A DNA stretch of 64,000 nucleotides from Verticillium longisporum (lineage: Eukaryota > Ascomycota > Sordariomycetes > Glomerellales > Plectosphaerellaceae): assembly GCA_019188255.1 (NCBI GenBank), contig JAETXT010000005.1:1736001-1800000 (forward strand). The letters are read 5' to 3'. Both the position numbers and the translations under genes were made by a program. Position 1 is the first letter of the stretch. Each line of letters begins with the position of its first letter. The notes under the pieces are model-generated. The model had not been told where the DNA came from and ran no database searches. It saw only the letters and a program-made list of their open reading frames with translations. Shown one piece after another: positions 12,921 to 24,400 of the stretch.

Positions 12921-13027
12921 TTTTAATTGATTTACGGCGTTTGGGTTGAGGTTTTCCTCGGAATGTTTGTCGGGTCGGGGTGAAGTGAACCACTCGCATG
13001 GGTGAACCACTCGCTTGTGGATTACGT

Positions 13028-13759
13028 TAATAGCTAAGGGTAATAATAATAATATTTCCTAATACTTTATAAATAGCTAAATACTTATATAGGTACTTTT
13101 ATAGCTAATATTATTATAAATATTATTAAGAATTAGGATATTATTAATTTTATTAATATTCTAATTTTTAATAATATTTTAATAAACTATATTTATATTT
13201 ATAAGCTTTTATATATTCTTTATCCTAAATTATATAAAGAAGATATTATTAAATATTAATTATAATATTATAATTATATATTTAACTTTATTAGCTATAT
13301 ATTCCTTTATAATAAGGATAATAAAACGTTTAAATAGGAGTCTTAATCTTTCGAGGATAGCGATAATCTTAATAATATCCTATACTTCTAATAGAAGAAG
13401 GGTTTAATAAGAAAGCTTTATAATATTATTAAATAAATAAGATCTTCTCTATAATAGAATAAATACTTCTAATATATTATAATAGAGGAAGCTTAAAATT
13501 AAGAATTCCTCTTTTATTAATAAATAATAATAAAGCTTTAATTATTATTAAATAATAAGATTTAATAGAATTTAATATATTTAATATTTAATTAAGCTTT
13601 AAAGAAGAAGAGTAATATTTAAGGCTTCTTAATTAGAAATATATATAAAGTCGACCTTTATAAATAAGTTCCTATTAAAGATTACCTCCTCTTTAAAGAT
13701 TAATACCTTTTAATAGAGCTTTATATTACCTTTAAGCCCCTTTATTAATAGATAATATA
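13028..13759. repeat. AT-rich RIP-mutated spacer between E1 and E2
   Basis: 730 bp of strongly AT-rich DNA trapped between the head-to-head pogo copies. No family is recognisable in any frame through the RIP stops. If the inversion model for the hAT element is right, this could be the middle of that element, since 1242 + 730 + 1136 bp gives about 3.1 kb, a usual hAT size. I could not confirm hAT motifs in it. Confidence 0.45.
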
Positions 13760-15618
13760 ACGTAATCCACAAGCGAGTGGTTCACCCATGCGAGTGGTTC
13801 ACTTCACCCCGACCCGACAAACATTCCGAGGAAAACCTCAACCCAAACGCCGTAAATCAATTAAAATCACTCCTCCTCGTCTTTTGCAGACGATGAGATA
13901 GCTACCTGACAAGTTCTCGCGTTGTGGCCGGTCTTCCCGCATACGCTACAGCATCGTTTCTTCGGCTGGGACCACGACGCGGGACCCGGGTTCTGCAGCG
14001 TTTCCTCTTTTATCTGGATATCTACTTCCTTCTGAGCAATCTTGTCCTGTCCCTCGCCTACAGCCATGCTTCCTCCTTCCCGGAGACGTAGCTTTTTGGC
14101 CCTCCGGCGTCGGCTTAGTGTAGCATTTTCCTCTCGAAGGATCATAACCTCTGACTTCAAAAGAGCGATCTGGTGCATAACACCCCGCGTCCCCTTCGCA
14201 AGATAGTCAACAGCATCTAAAATTGACGTTGGGGAGCTTCCCTGGTGGCGTGAGATTCGCCCTTTGATGAAGTCAGTCTGGGAACCTGCCTCGAGCAGGT
14301 TAGTGGGCGTCTTAGAGACCCAAGAATCACGCTCCCCGTGGGACGTCCCCGGAGGCGTCGTCGTCCTCAACCTCACATCCAGCTTTGACAGGACTGTTTC
14401 CGGGTTATGGGGACAAGCCCCGCTCCTCGAAAGCCTCCCTGGATGTTTTTTCTGTCATTGCTTGCTGAAATGCAGCCGAAAACGCCGGGAAGAAGTCCTC
14501 TTTGCTGATGTGCGTTGTACCCGCCCTCATCCTATCCTCGATTTGCCGACCGTATGCTTTCTTTAGTGGGCCAAAACACCCAACATCGAGAGGCTGGAGT
14601 AGATGTGACGAATGAGGAGGCATACAGAGTGTGATGATGTTGTTCTCCTTGCAGTAGAGTTCGAAGTCGACCGAGTGGTGACTTTCGTGGCCATCCAGGA
14701 TCAGTAGGCGATAACCGCCCGAAGTACGGGACTTTGTATGCCTGTCAAAATGCCGAATCCATTCCAGACCAATATCATTCGTCGTCCAGCCGTTTGGAGA
14801 TGTTGCGATTCTCCAGTCGCGAGAAATCGCGTCGTCCTGGTACCAGCTCGAGAGGTGGTACTTGCCCGAAACCACGATGAACGGCGGGACGGAGAAACCC
14901 AACGCGCCAACGCCCTGGATCACCGTAACCCATTCCCGGTTGCCTGGCTGCCTCATCTTCACATTGGACCGTCTTTCCGAACTGGTCACGACCATTCCGT
15001 TGGCGATAACGCCCATCTGGAAGCCGGTCTCGTCAAAGTTGTACATGTCAGCCTCTTGGATGCCGTACTTGGCGATCATGTTATGCACGAGGCGGAACCA
15101 CGCGTTTATCGCGTCCGGATCTTCGCATTGGGCCCTCTTGTAGTCGTACTTGCGAAAGAAACGCGTCCGGAGCTCTGGTTGCCGTTTGACGAAGTTTGCG
15201 GCCCAGTTCTTCCCGACGCGTGGCGCGTCACGGTCGGCAAGCAGGCGATTCGCCATATCTCCGACCTCACCCAACCGGGGAGGGTAAGATCGCGCATCTA
15301 GGTCAAGGATATATTCGACAATAGTTTTCTCTTCTAGTACTGTTAATTTGGCAGAATTGGGCGGGCTTTCGCGTCGGGAGGGTTTGCCCTTCTGGCGTCG
15401 GAGGAGCGTCGTTAAGGGGACGGTGTAGATCCTCGCAGCACTCCGGGCGCTTAGGTTCGGGTCATTGTCCATAGCTTGGATAGCAAGGAATAATTGACCT
15501 TCTTTTGAAAGAGTCTCCATCGCGGGCGGAGGTGGAATGTGTAGAATTCAGGTGTAGGTCGTGGGCCCGGGCGAAGTGAACCACTCGCTTGGGTGAACCA
15601 CTCGCTTGTGGATTACGT
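13760..15618 (-). mobile_element. pogo/Fot1-type DNA transposon, copy E2
   Basis: 1859-bp copy in inverted orientation to E1. Terminal repeats are at 13760-13805 and 15573-15618, with TA duplications at 13758-13759 and 15619-15620. Not RIP-mutated. It differs from E1 by short indels: six A rather than seven near 14447, five A rather than four near 14090, and four C rather than five near 14410 (complement of the plus-strand G run). The transposase frame is therefore broken. Confidence 0.93.
13867..15520 (-). pseudogene. Frameshifted pogo transposase of E2
   Basis: Reads from 15520 through both HTH regions and the three catalytic Asp residues. It leaves frame after FSAAFQQAMTEK at a six-A run (about 14447-14452) and stops at 14405 after 371 residues. 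The remainder, including the zinc knuckle (14376-13867), is in another frame. An additional base is missing from the C run just downstream compared with E1 and E3. The catalytic triad is present, but the conserved post-catalytic GFR.aGLVP block is lost, so the product is probably inactive. Confidence 0.88.
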
Positions 15619-16543
15619 TAATATAATATATAGATATCATAAATATCCTAAAGCGATTTAGAGAGGTTTAATAATCGTAAAAGAGATAAATATCTATTAA
15701 AGAAGCTTAAAGTTCTATTTATATTTATTTCTTCTTTTATATAAAGATTTAATTAAATCTTATATATAGACTCCTTCGATTCTAGAGGAGATTATTATAT
15801 ATATTCGGATTTAGATTTAATAATAAATAATATAGGAATAGATTATTAAAAATATTAAATAATTAATTTATATTAATAATAAAGTTAAGGGCGAGCTCTT
15901 CTAGCCCTTCTATTTAAGCCCTTAATAAAGTAATAGGACGTTATAGATAAAGCGGAAGAGAAGTATCTAAAGAACTCTAAGAGATATCCTCTATTAAAGA
16001 TCCCTCGAATATCTTATATCTCTTCCTTAAATAGAGGCTTAAAGAAGTCGTTATAGAGGCTTTAAATAGTATTAGATCCTATCTCTTATTATAGAGATTA
16101 TAGATCTAGAAGCTCTTATTAAAGGTATTCCTTTTATTAAAGAGCTTTATTATAAAGATCCTATAATCCTTAATCTAGCTTATATAGCCTCTAGAGCCCT
16201 TCTTTATAATAAGAGTATTAAGGGTGAAATAATAGCTATATTAAATAGTTATAGGGAGGTCGGGATCGGAATAATTTAATTCGGAGAGCTAAATATAAAT
16301 AGAAGTAAAGGGGTAGGTTCTAAAGATAATAAGAGATATATTAATAACGATAATAGTATAGGAATAGCTCTAAGGGCGTAGGAGCTATTATAATAACGTT
16401 ATAAATAAGGTATATTAATAGAATTACTATATTACTAGAATTATAACTTTAGGGGAATTACCTTAGGTTCTAATACTCTACGTATATAAATATAAATATA
16501 TTAGATAATATAAATAGAATCTTCTTTATAGATATTAATAGAA

Positions 16544-16614
16544 GCTAATAGTCTAATTAATTAAGATCTTTAATGCTCTATTAGAGGCTATAGGTTCGAA
16601 TCCTACTATTAGTA
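16544..16614 (+). other. tRNA-like relic (box A and box B)
   Basis: Contains a perfect RNA polymerase III B box GGTTCGAATCC (16592-16602) and an A-box-like TAGTCTAATTAATTAAGA (16549-16566). A T-arm-like fold and partial acceptor pairing are possible, but the D and anticodon arms are imperfect and the anticodon cannot be read. It lies inside RIP-mutated DNA, so it could be a damaged tRNA gene or a tRNA-derived short retroposon. Not a credible functional tRNA. Confidence 0.3.
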
Positions 16615-16617
16615 TTA

Positions 16618-16657
16618 TCGTACTATTAATAAGAGACTCCTTTTATTAATAGTACGA
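16618..16657. repeat. 15-bp perfect inverted repeat (hairpin), 10-nt loop
   Basis: TCGTACTATTAATAA at 16618-16632 pairs perfectly with 16643-16657. The loop is GAGACTCCTT, followed by CTTTTTAATT. A perfect 15-bp stem is notable but less so in AT-rich sequence. It sits 3 bp after the tRNA-like relic, and the T run could act as a polymerase III terminator. Confidence 0.6.
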
Positions 16658-16860
16658 CTTTTTAATTAATCGGATAAGCCTTTTTATAGGTCCTAGAGCT
16701 CGGAATAGCTATATTCCGGGCCTAAATATATATTTAAACGTTTATTAAATATCTAAATATCGAAATATTATAGATTTAGTTATTTAATTATAGGAAATCG
16801 GTCTATTTATTTAGCTATTTAATGATTTAACTTATTATATTTAATCGGGGTGCATTACTA

Positions 16861-17190
16861 GTCTTGAGTGCAGCAAGATCACCCTCTATTGCTCAGCTCC
16901 ATAACAAGCTGCACCCACCTCCTTCGTGCGGCTGCGAGCAGCCTGATGTCATGGACATCTGGCACTCGCCAGATCATGCGCCGAGCTTGCCGACGCTGAC
17001 TCTCTCCGGCCCGCCGGAATATGCAACGTGGACGCGGCTAGACACACCTGCATGAGATCAACGACAGGCTTGAAGCGGCTTAAATGAGAATTGGTTGTGC
17101 AGCAGAAGGATTCCCCAATGTATCACGGGCCTTGGTCCTGTGGATAGACGTTTCGAAAAAATGTACGATGTCTGCGAACCTGCGAAAGAT
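16861..17190. other. GC-normal islet between two RIP blocks
   Basis: About 330 bp of ordinary composition flanked on the left by the hAT terminus and on the right by the next AT-rich block. It begins with the 8-bp hAT target duplication GTCTTGAG. A 63-codon open frame (16864-17055) has no recognisable features and is probably chance. The islet is most simply the native flank of the hAT insertion site. Confidence 0.6.
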
Positions 17191-19735
17191 AACTTATAAT
17201 ACCCTACCCTTAATTTAAGCTTCTTAGAAACTAAGTAAGTATATTCTCCGACGAGAATAATATAATATAAATAATTTCACTATATTATATATTCTTAAAT
17301 CGAGTTCTATACTTCTTATATAATCGAAATAGAGTCGGGTTGCCCTTTCTAATAGCTATATATAGTAAGTTATATAATCGATCTTATTAAAGGCTAAATT
17401 CCTTCGGATTAATCGAGGAGGAGAATTACAGGACGCATTATTATAGCCTGCCTAGAGATAGTTTCAAACGTCTTCTATTATTATAGGGCTCGGAAAAATC
17501 AATTTCAATCCCTATATATAGTCTATTTCAATTTATTCCGCTATTCCTATCGTAAGCTTCGTATCGCATCTTAAAGGATAGTACTATTAGTATAACCCGG
17601 GTTTTATATTCTTATAACAAGTAGACTCTATACTTTTAGAAAGGCTACGCAGCAATTACTGAGCTTTAATCTCGCTTTACTCATATTATCGTAATATTAA
17701 GTATAATAAGACTATAGTATACTTTTAAGATAGTAAGGACCTTATTAACCTTAAAGGTTAATAAATGGATTTAGTAAATAGTTTTCTAATAAAGTATAAT
17801 ATTTCTAATCGCCTTAACTTTCTATTTAGAAGAATTAATTAATAGATACTATCTCTATTTTTACTTATCTTTAAATTAAGGTTAAGTAAATATAAATTTT
17901 ATTTTAATATAAAAAATATAGAAGCTTTAAGATAGACTCGTAAGCTACTTTTAGGTTGCTTAAATAGAATTAGAAATTAAGGCTAAATAAATAGACTTTA
18001 TAATAAGTAGAGCTTAGATAATAGATAAATAGAGTTAATTATATTATAGATTAGAGTTTATGAAAATATAGGGACTTTCGGTTCGATATAAGCTATACCT
18101 AGCAATTTAACCTTTCTTTACTATAATTTCTTCGAATTATCCTTATTAGATTCTATTAGAATGCCTTATACTAATCTACTTATTACGATAATAGCCTTTA
18201 TAGACTAAAGGGAACTCGAGGAGGCCTTACTCTACGTATTTCTCAATAGAGAAATCGATAGATATACGATACTATACTTTACTAATAAGATTACCTCGAA
18301 ATTATTATTAATTATAATTAGAGATATATCTTACCTACTACCGCTACCTTAATCTATTAATAAAATCGCCTAATATTCCTAATTAGACTTAACGGTTTTT
18401 ATAATTAGTATTATCTATACTATAAGACTATTAATAAGAATACCTCTATATAGAGCTACGCCCTATATAGGATATAGGGTCTTTTTAGCTTCTTTAATTA
18501 TCTCTTATAAGTACTACTATAACTAGATTTTTAGAAATAAGAGTTAGGTTATATAGATAGTAATAGATAGCTATACCTTTTATTTTACCCTAAATAATAT
18601 TAATAGCCTAGAAAGAAATCTACTTATATCTCTAAAATAGAACCTATAGATTATAGAATCTAAATTATATAATACTTCAAAACCGTTTCTATACCCGTTC
18701 TAGATCGAACTCTTACGATTAAATAGAGAATCTACGAGACGTAGGCATAGAGTTTAAAGAGGGAATACATCCTATAATAGCCTTATACCTTTATTAGATT
18801 ATAGGGGTTATTATATCGCTAAATATTATAGTAAAGCTTAGAAGATTATTATTAATAAAATACCTAATATTACTAAATTCTTTTATAAATAGGATATCGA
18901 ATTAGATTATAAGGTAAGAGGTATACTTTCTATAGTATTATATATTAATCGTTTAATTAACCGATGCCTTATAGCTAATTAGGAACTATCGAAGAAGCGA
19001 TTAATCTACTTTAGCTTAATCGAGGGCAAAGCTAAAGCCGAATTAATAGTATAAAATAACTTAAAGTAGACTTTAGGGACTATTATCGAGATATTTATAT
19101 ATATAGATAGGCTTTAAGGCTTATAAAGGCATCGAATAGTAATTCTTAAAGCTATTAATACGCCTTTATATAGTATAAATCTATTATTAATAGATAATTA
19201 GGTAGAGTATTATTAATTAAATAAAGATATATTTTAGTCGCCTTTCGAAGATAGGATAATAGAGAATCTTAATTATCTTTAAGGCGTAACTAGAGCTAAT
19301 TTAAATAATTGCAATAGTAGGAAGTATTGCCCTTTTCCAAATTTACATTTTCTAATATTATATAAAGTATATAGTAACGAGAGCTTCCTTATAAGCTCTA
19401 GAGCTTATAAATATTATACTATATCTTATAGCGAGCCTATAATAATCTTATATTTCTAATATCCTTTAATAAAAGGGAGTACCTTATTTCGTACTAGATA
19501 TTAAGATTACTTATATAGTTAGTTATTTATTTATAAAATAGTATAGTATTATAGTAATAATAGAACTTACTACCGATACCCTATCTAATTAAGGACTAAA
19601 GTAGTTTAAGGCTAATAGTTTTAGATATTCTACTATTATAGTTAAAAGCTATAGCTTTACTTAGAATATCTAAGATAGAGATATAATCGTTAGATATTAT
19701 CGGAAAGTTAAAGTACTAATAAGTCTAAAATTGAA
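17191..19735. repeat. AT-rich RIP-mutated block
   Basis: A 2.5-kb AT-rich block with sharp composition borders near 17195 and 19735. No terminal repeats were found at its edges. The 3' two thirds hold a degraded plus-strand reading frame, listed separately. The first kilobase has no recognisable content. Confidence 0.7.
18200..19600 (+). pseudogene. RIP-degraded reading frame, unknown protein
   Basis: In the plus frame beginning YRLKGTRGGLTL (about 18200), roughly 460 codons read continuously. The only interruptions are TAG/TAA codons of the kind RIP makes from CAG, CAA and TGG; no TGA is seen. Segments include a basic RESTRRRHR stretch near 18730 and a cysteine pair NNCNSRKYCPF near 19310. 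The absence of frameshifts over 1.4 kb shows it was a real protein gene until RIP struck. I do not recognise the family; it has no RT, integrase or DDE motif that I can see. Its RIP damage means at least one other copy existed in the genome. Confidence 0.5.
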
Positions 19736-19962
19736 TTCGGGAACGAAACTCCAAACAACAAGTTGCATCAACCCCATTAAACAATAACTTCCTCCTTATG
19801 CTAAAACTGGGGTATTGTCGCCAAGCCTTCTTGTTGCAGAATCTAGGGAGTAAGACATGAGGACCGAGAGGAGAGAGTTAAAAGCGAAAATCAGTAACGC
19901 CTCCAAGCAACTGCTGTGGACGCTGTCTGGATGTGTCTTCGAGATTTCGTAGAAAAAGCAGT

Positions 19963-21422
19963 CTACACCTGTTCAACGACAGAGCCAGGCTTCCAACCCC
20001 CAACGTTGATTGACACTTCGGGATCCGTCCAGCTGATGGGTTTGTGCATCCGGAGCGCTGAGAGGAAGTAGTCTTCGAGCGGCAAAAGATTCAATAAGAT
20101 GCCGTTCGCGTGCCATGCAATGCCGCAGACGATCGCACCGGCCACGGCATCGAGCACAAAGTGATTTGCAGTGGCGACAATCGCTGTCAGGATGAGGGCA
20201 GGGTACGACATGCCAAGTGCCATGATGGCGATGCGCTTCCATGAGCGGGTGCGCAGATTGGCTATTGGAAGTGTGGCAATCGTAAGTCCGATGAGGAGTG
20301 AGTAGCCAAAGTGGAGGGACGGCATAGCGGCTGGGTTTTGAATGTTAGCTCTTTTCATTCTACTCATGCTACAGGTGAAAGGGAAGAGGGCTTTTCATGT
20401 TCATGATCGGGGCCACCAGAGGTGACGCACCATATTGATTGCAGAATTTGTTGGTTGTCCAGACGCTGCTCTCGCCTGTGTTGCTGTGAACTGTGTCGAC
20501 AAAACCGAAGCTCTTGGACTCCTCAGCATCTGGGCCATCGTACGCAGGGTCGCTGAGTAGACGAGGTGGCATGCAAGGCCAGAGGGTGAAGACGACAAAG
20601 GCGAGCAGGTTGCAGGTAGCCATGGTGCGGCGGCGGGCCTCGTACAGAGCAGGGCCGGCGGAGCTCCAGACGGGGGCGTCATTGCCGTTTCTCTTGGAGG
20701 AGATGGCGCGGCGACGGCGAGTGGTGGTGAGGTAGAACAGCACAACGAGGAAAAGAATGGTGCCCGGAATATGGATGAAGGAGTATATACGGTTGATCCA
20801 ATGCATCAGGGTAGGGTACTGGAGGAAAAACTGCTGGATAGGAATCTCGATGAAGATGTGCAGGCTTTGCTCGACATGAATAACCTGTAGGGCGTGTCTA
20901 CGGGCGACGTGAACAGTCCCTTCCACAAGAGTGAGCGCAGTAATGGCGCGGCCGACTTGGTACACCTGAAGATCACTGATCAGCTTCTTTGAGAGCCGCC
21001 GTCGACTTGTAGCTAGAGCTTACCCAGTAGATGAGCGCCCAGTACCAGGCCTCCACGAGGAAGGGAAACTTTCGTAGCAGCCGGCTGAGGAGGCGATTCT
21101 GGTGTATCCTGGTGTTGGGAGTAGTGATGTGGCGCTCGTACTTCAGAAACTTGATCTTCCTGACGCGGCGCAAGGGCTCTTCTAGCAGCCCCAGAGTGGG
21201 GGAACTGGAGAGGAACGAGTCTTCGGACTTTGGTGTCATGCTACCAGATTGACGGGGGCTGCCATGGTCGTCCGACTTTTTGATCTCGCTCTGTCCAACT
21301 GTCTCGTCCGTCCACCCTTGGATATCGTAGGTGTCGTCGCGGCCAATGCTACGGTTGAACCACGCTCCTCCAAAGAGAAGAGTGACGACCACCAAGGGTT
21401 CGGCAGCTGCACCGATGCCCAT
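19963..21422 (-). CDS. PAP2-family integral membrane protein (Aur1/IPC-synthase-like)
   Basis: Three exons: 21422-21024, 20965-20431 and 20330-19963, giving 433 residues in a single frame. Introns 20966-21023 (58 bp, GTAAGC..CAG) and 20331-20430 (100 bp, GTGCGT..CAG) join ALIYW to VYQVGRA and CNQY to AAMPSLHFGYS. The C-terminal half carries phosphatidic-acid-phosphatase type 2 motifs: AMPSLHFG, with the catalytic histidine, and ANHFVLDAVAG, with the second conserved histidine and aspartate. Several hydrophobic segments are visible, including the N-terminus after MGIGAAAEP, LFLVVLFYL, NLLAFVVFTLWP, and two around GYSLLIGLTIA and MSYPALILTAIVA. The family cleaves or transfers lipid phosphate head groups in membranes. 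The actual substrate (sphingolipid or glycerolipid) cannot be told. The start at 21422 is the first ATG of the open first exon. Confidence 0.85.
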
Positions 21423-24400
21423 GTTGGTATTGTAGGGTGGAAGGGTGCTGGTGCGGTCAGTTTGAGTGTGCCGGAATCGAAATGATCAAGCTCTTGTCGA
21501 TGATGTGCTGCTACTAGGGTTTGGGTCGATGTCACGCTGTCGAAGGCCACGAGAAGACAAAAGCACACAAGAAGCTTGAGGTAAGACTTGCGAATCGAGA
21601 CGTGTGTACGTGGACAAAAGACAGATGCAGATCCAGCGGAGAGCAGCAGCAGGAGACAGAGAGAGGAGAGACGAGTGTTCGATCCCGATTCTTGCCCGGA
21701 CGCCCAGACGTCCAGGGCTACTATTTAGCTGTCCTGCCCGGCAGGTTCCCGAACTGGCCGCTGAGTTTCTTGGCCTTTGTACCTTGACCTTTGTACCTTG
21801 GCTCTCGCGATAGATACTGTGTGTGACCTTGCCAACGCAAAGCACGGTCTCCAGACGGCCATTGAAGGTTGGGGTGTCAGTTGATCCTTACCGACAGATC
21901 CGGTGTGCCTCACAAGGATGCATGGGGTCGACGGGCTGCGGGGCGACCACGAGGAAGCTTTGGCGTTCGTCAGGAGCATCGTTTTAGGAACGGAGGAGGG
22001 ATCGGTCCACGTTGCTTGGACTGAAGACCTAAAGTTGTTCCCGATGATCTCTAAATCAACTGGAATACTGGTCGATGCTATTCGAACAGACGTCGATAGG
22101 GAATGGGGAAATGGATACACAGGCTATGAACTGCATGTTGAAGATGATGTCGACGGTTGGAGGATCGACGGGACTAAGAGCACGCGACCTTCCCGCCGAT
22201 ACCGAAGAGGAAGGCTGGTTCGGCAGTGACACTGGAGCTGTTGGTGTGGGTGATGATCTAACCTGATCCCAATCCCCGGGCAGGTGTGACCAGCCAGCCT
22301 ACCCCACCACTCCGAGCCGCAGCACAGTGTCAGCTTGGGCATGCACTTTCAGAGGGTACGAAGTCGGCATCAAGATGCGCGAGGTGAACCGTCCGTTCAT
22401 TCACAGACCGTGGTCGCTCGGAGTTTCGGGCGGAAGCCTGGACATCGTTGCTGTGTTGGGCCAACAATAAGCTATTAGAGTTTTGTGCCTCAAAATTTCG
22501 TGGTGTGACCGCCGCTCTTGGGGATCTCGTGGGGATCTCGCGGTACCCCCTTACTCAAGGCTGTCCGGAGTTACGGACGGCAGCCTAGTAATGGGAGGAC
22601 GTTTTGCTGTGAGAGCTGATCTCAGATATGGCCAGGGAGACTCTTCAATGCTCGGGTCACAGCTTGTTTTGCTTTGAGATGTAACTATTCGGAGCTCCGG
22701 ACGGATGCCTGACCAGAGCTCACGATTCTGGTCTAGTTAGAAACTCTGACAACAGGCTTTTTTTTGCGCGTCTCAAGGGAAGTTAGTATTCTCCCCCTTT
22801 TCATCGATCCCCAGCGATTTAGAATGCGGCGAGACATCCATATGATGAGAAAAGGATCAGCAGTCAGCTTTGCGCAGCCTCAAATGGTCCGGCCGCCGCC
22901 GGAGGCTTTGAAGATATTACAAGCAAGTAAGCAGCCTGTTGTGTCGCGTATGCCGCACTGTATCACGATGACCCGAACCGAGGAGCGCATCTTCCACCCC
23001 ACCAAAAAGGCAGCCAAGCGACGCGAGCCAGGGAACCTGCATGCACAGTGAGTATGCCAAATATCGCATGTCCCTGGGCGCACACCATCACATCAGATGT
23101 CCCTTGTACAAGGAAAAATGAACAAGAAAAAAAGAACTTGGCATCCGACGCGTACCACTCATCTAAGCGGGTTGATTCATCTTCGGAGTGAAACTCCACT
23201 GCGATGGGTTCGTGAGCCTAGCTGTCAGTTTGAACCATGGAAAAAAAAATAGAAGAATAAGAAAGAATTGAGGTGGACAAGCTGGCAAAGCAGAAGCAAC
23301 ACTTCTGAGCGGGGCCGATTGTCCTCCACTTCATGCTGCCGGGTGTCAGCCCTGACCGACCGCCGATGACATCCGGGAGCTTCGGGAATGACCCCTCATC
23401 CATTGGACTGAAGCATCTGGTTCAATGATGGCATTGGTCGCGTGTGCTGCGGAGATCAGGAAGACCCCGACGTGGTTGAGACTCTTTGGTCGTGAGATCA
23501 GCAGGCGGATGTGCTGGAAGCACCCAAATGCGCAACGTAAACGCTGCAGCCATGTCTCGGGCGCTCGCTCGATGCCATGGAGATCGTGGTATGATGCTCG
23601 ACCCAAGAGCGAGCGCCACGAAGCCACCGAACCATGGCGTAACAGAGTCTCAGCCGGTGACACCGCCTCGTGGTGGTCAGTGGTGGACAATCTGCGGTTG
23701 GGCTGCTCGACGCCAAGGGCAGCCGCCTCCATGAACCATGTCCCCGATCGCAAGATGTAAGACGCAGATGATTCATTCCCCAGATGCCACCATGATCTTT
23801 AGCTATTGAAAGCGACCCTTCTCCACGTCAGCATTAACTTCCGGATGAGACGAGGCAGGCTGCGACCAGAGGTCGTAGTGCAGCCGAACAAAGAACACCA
23901 CCATTTGACTTAAGGCGGTTTTGCTCCGTGCCACTGGTTCCGTCCGATGGTTCGGCCTTTATCTGTTGGCTCGCCGCCACGCGCACAACGGCACAAGCAG
24001 ACTTGAGGATAGACCAGGCTGTGCATCTGCAAGCGGTCTATAGAAAGAAAAGGGGTTCGAGGAGGAGGCGGCAGGAGCTTCCGTTCGCCAAGAAGGGAAT
24101 ATTCGCAGGCGTTCATGGTTCTACAGGCAGAATTGTCGCTCAGCGCTTTCGCCCAAGGCGATCGACTGACTGCATGAGAGCCGGCGCATGATTCATCTCG
24201 TCAGCACCGACGGAGTTTCAAAAGTCGAGCATCCATCGCATTGCTTCATGACGGTTCACTATGCTGATGTTGGGTGTGCCGCCAATGGTGGACCACGATC
24301 AGGAGGGATGATGCAGGTAGAGAAGCGGGCCGACGGTGGGCGGCAGTCTTAACATTCGTTCCCGACGTGTGGAGGGTCTTCAAGTACGACGACGGCGTAC

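Larger units (their letters stand above)
11171..13027 (+). mobile_element. pogo/Fot1-type DNA transposon, copy E1
   Basis: 1857-bp element with 46-bp terminal inverted repeats (11171-11216 and 12982-13027, one mismatch) starting ACGTAA, and TA target duplications (11169-11170, 13028-13029). Base composition is normal, in sharp contrast to the RIP-mutated DNA on both sides, so it inserted after RIP had acted on its surroundings. Each terminal repeat contains two direct copies of a unit around AAGCGAGTGGTTCAC spaced 17 bp. Encodes the transposase at 11269-12729. About 97% of its sequence is shared by eye with E2 and E3, which lie in opposite orientation. Confidence 0.93.
15619..16860 (-). mobile_element. 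Half of a RIP-degraded hAT element (inverted 5' part)
   Basis: AT-rich block whose right border reads TCGGGGTGCATTACTA and stops abruptly at normal DNA. The reverse complement, TAGTAATGCACCCCGA, matches the terminal repeat CAGTACTGCACCCCGACC at 39624-39641 apart from one internal base and RIP-type changes. Subterminal AAATAACTAAATC-like repeats are shared by both ends. The adjacent 8 bp (16861-16868, GTCTTGAG) are the exact reverse complement of the 8 bp following the other end. hAT elements make 8-bp duplications, so the two halves belong to one insertion. Internal coding could not be recognised. Confidence 0.65.

Noticed and set aside
16864..17055. 63-codon frame in the GC islet
   Set aside because: Starts within the hAT target duplication and has no recognisable feature.
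1..19735. Starship captain or other giant-element recombinase in the AT-rich block
   Set aside because: I looked for a tyrosine-recombinase frame; the recognisable coding relics are copia, gypsy, hAT and one unknown frame. No DUF3435-like motif is visible.
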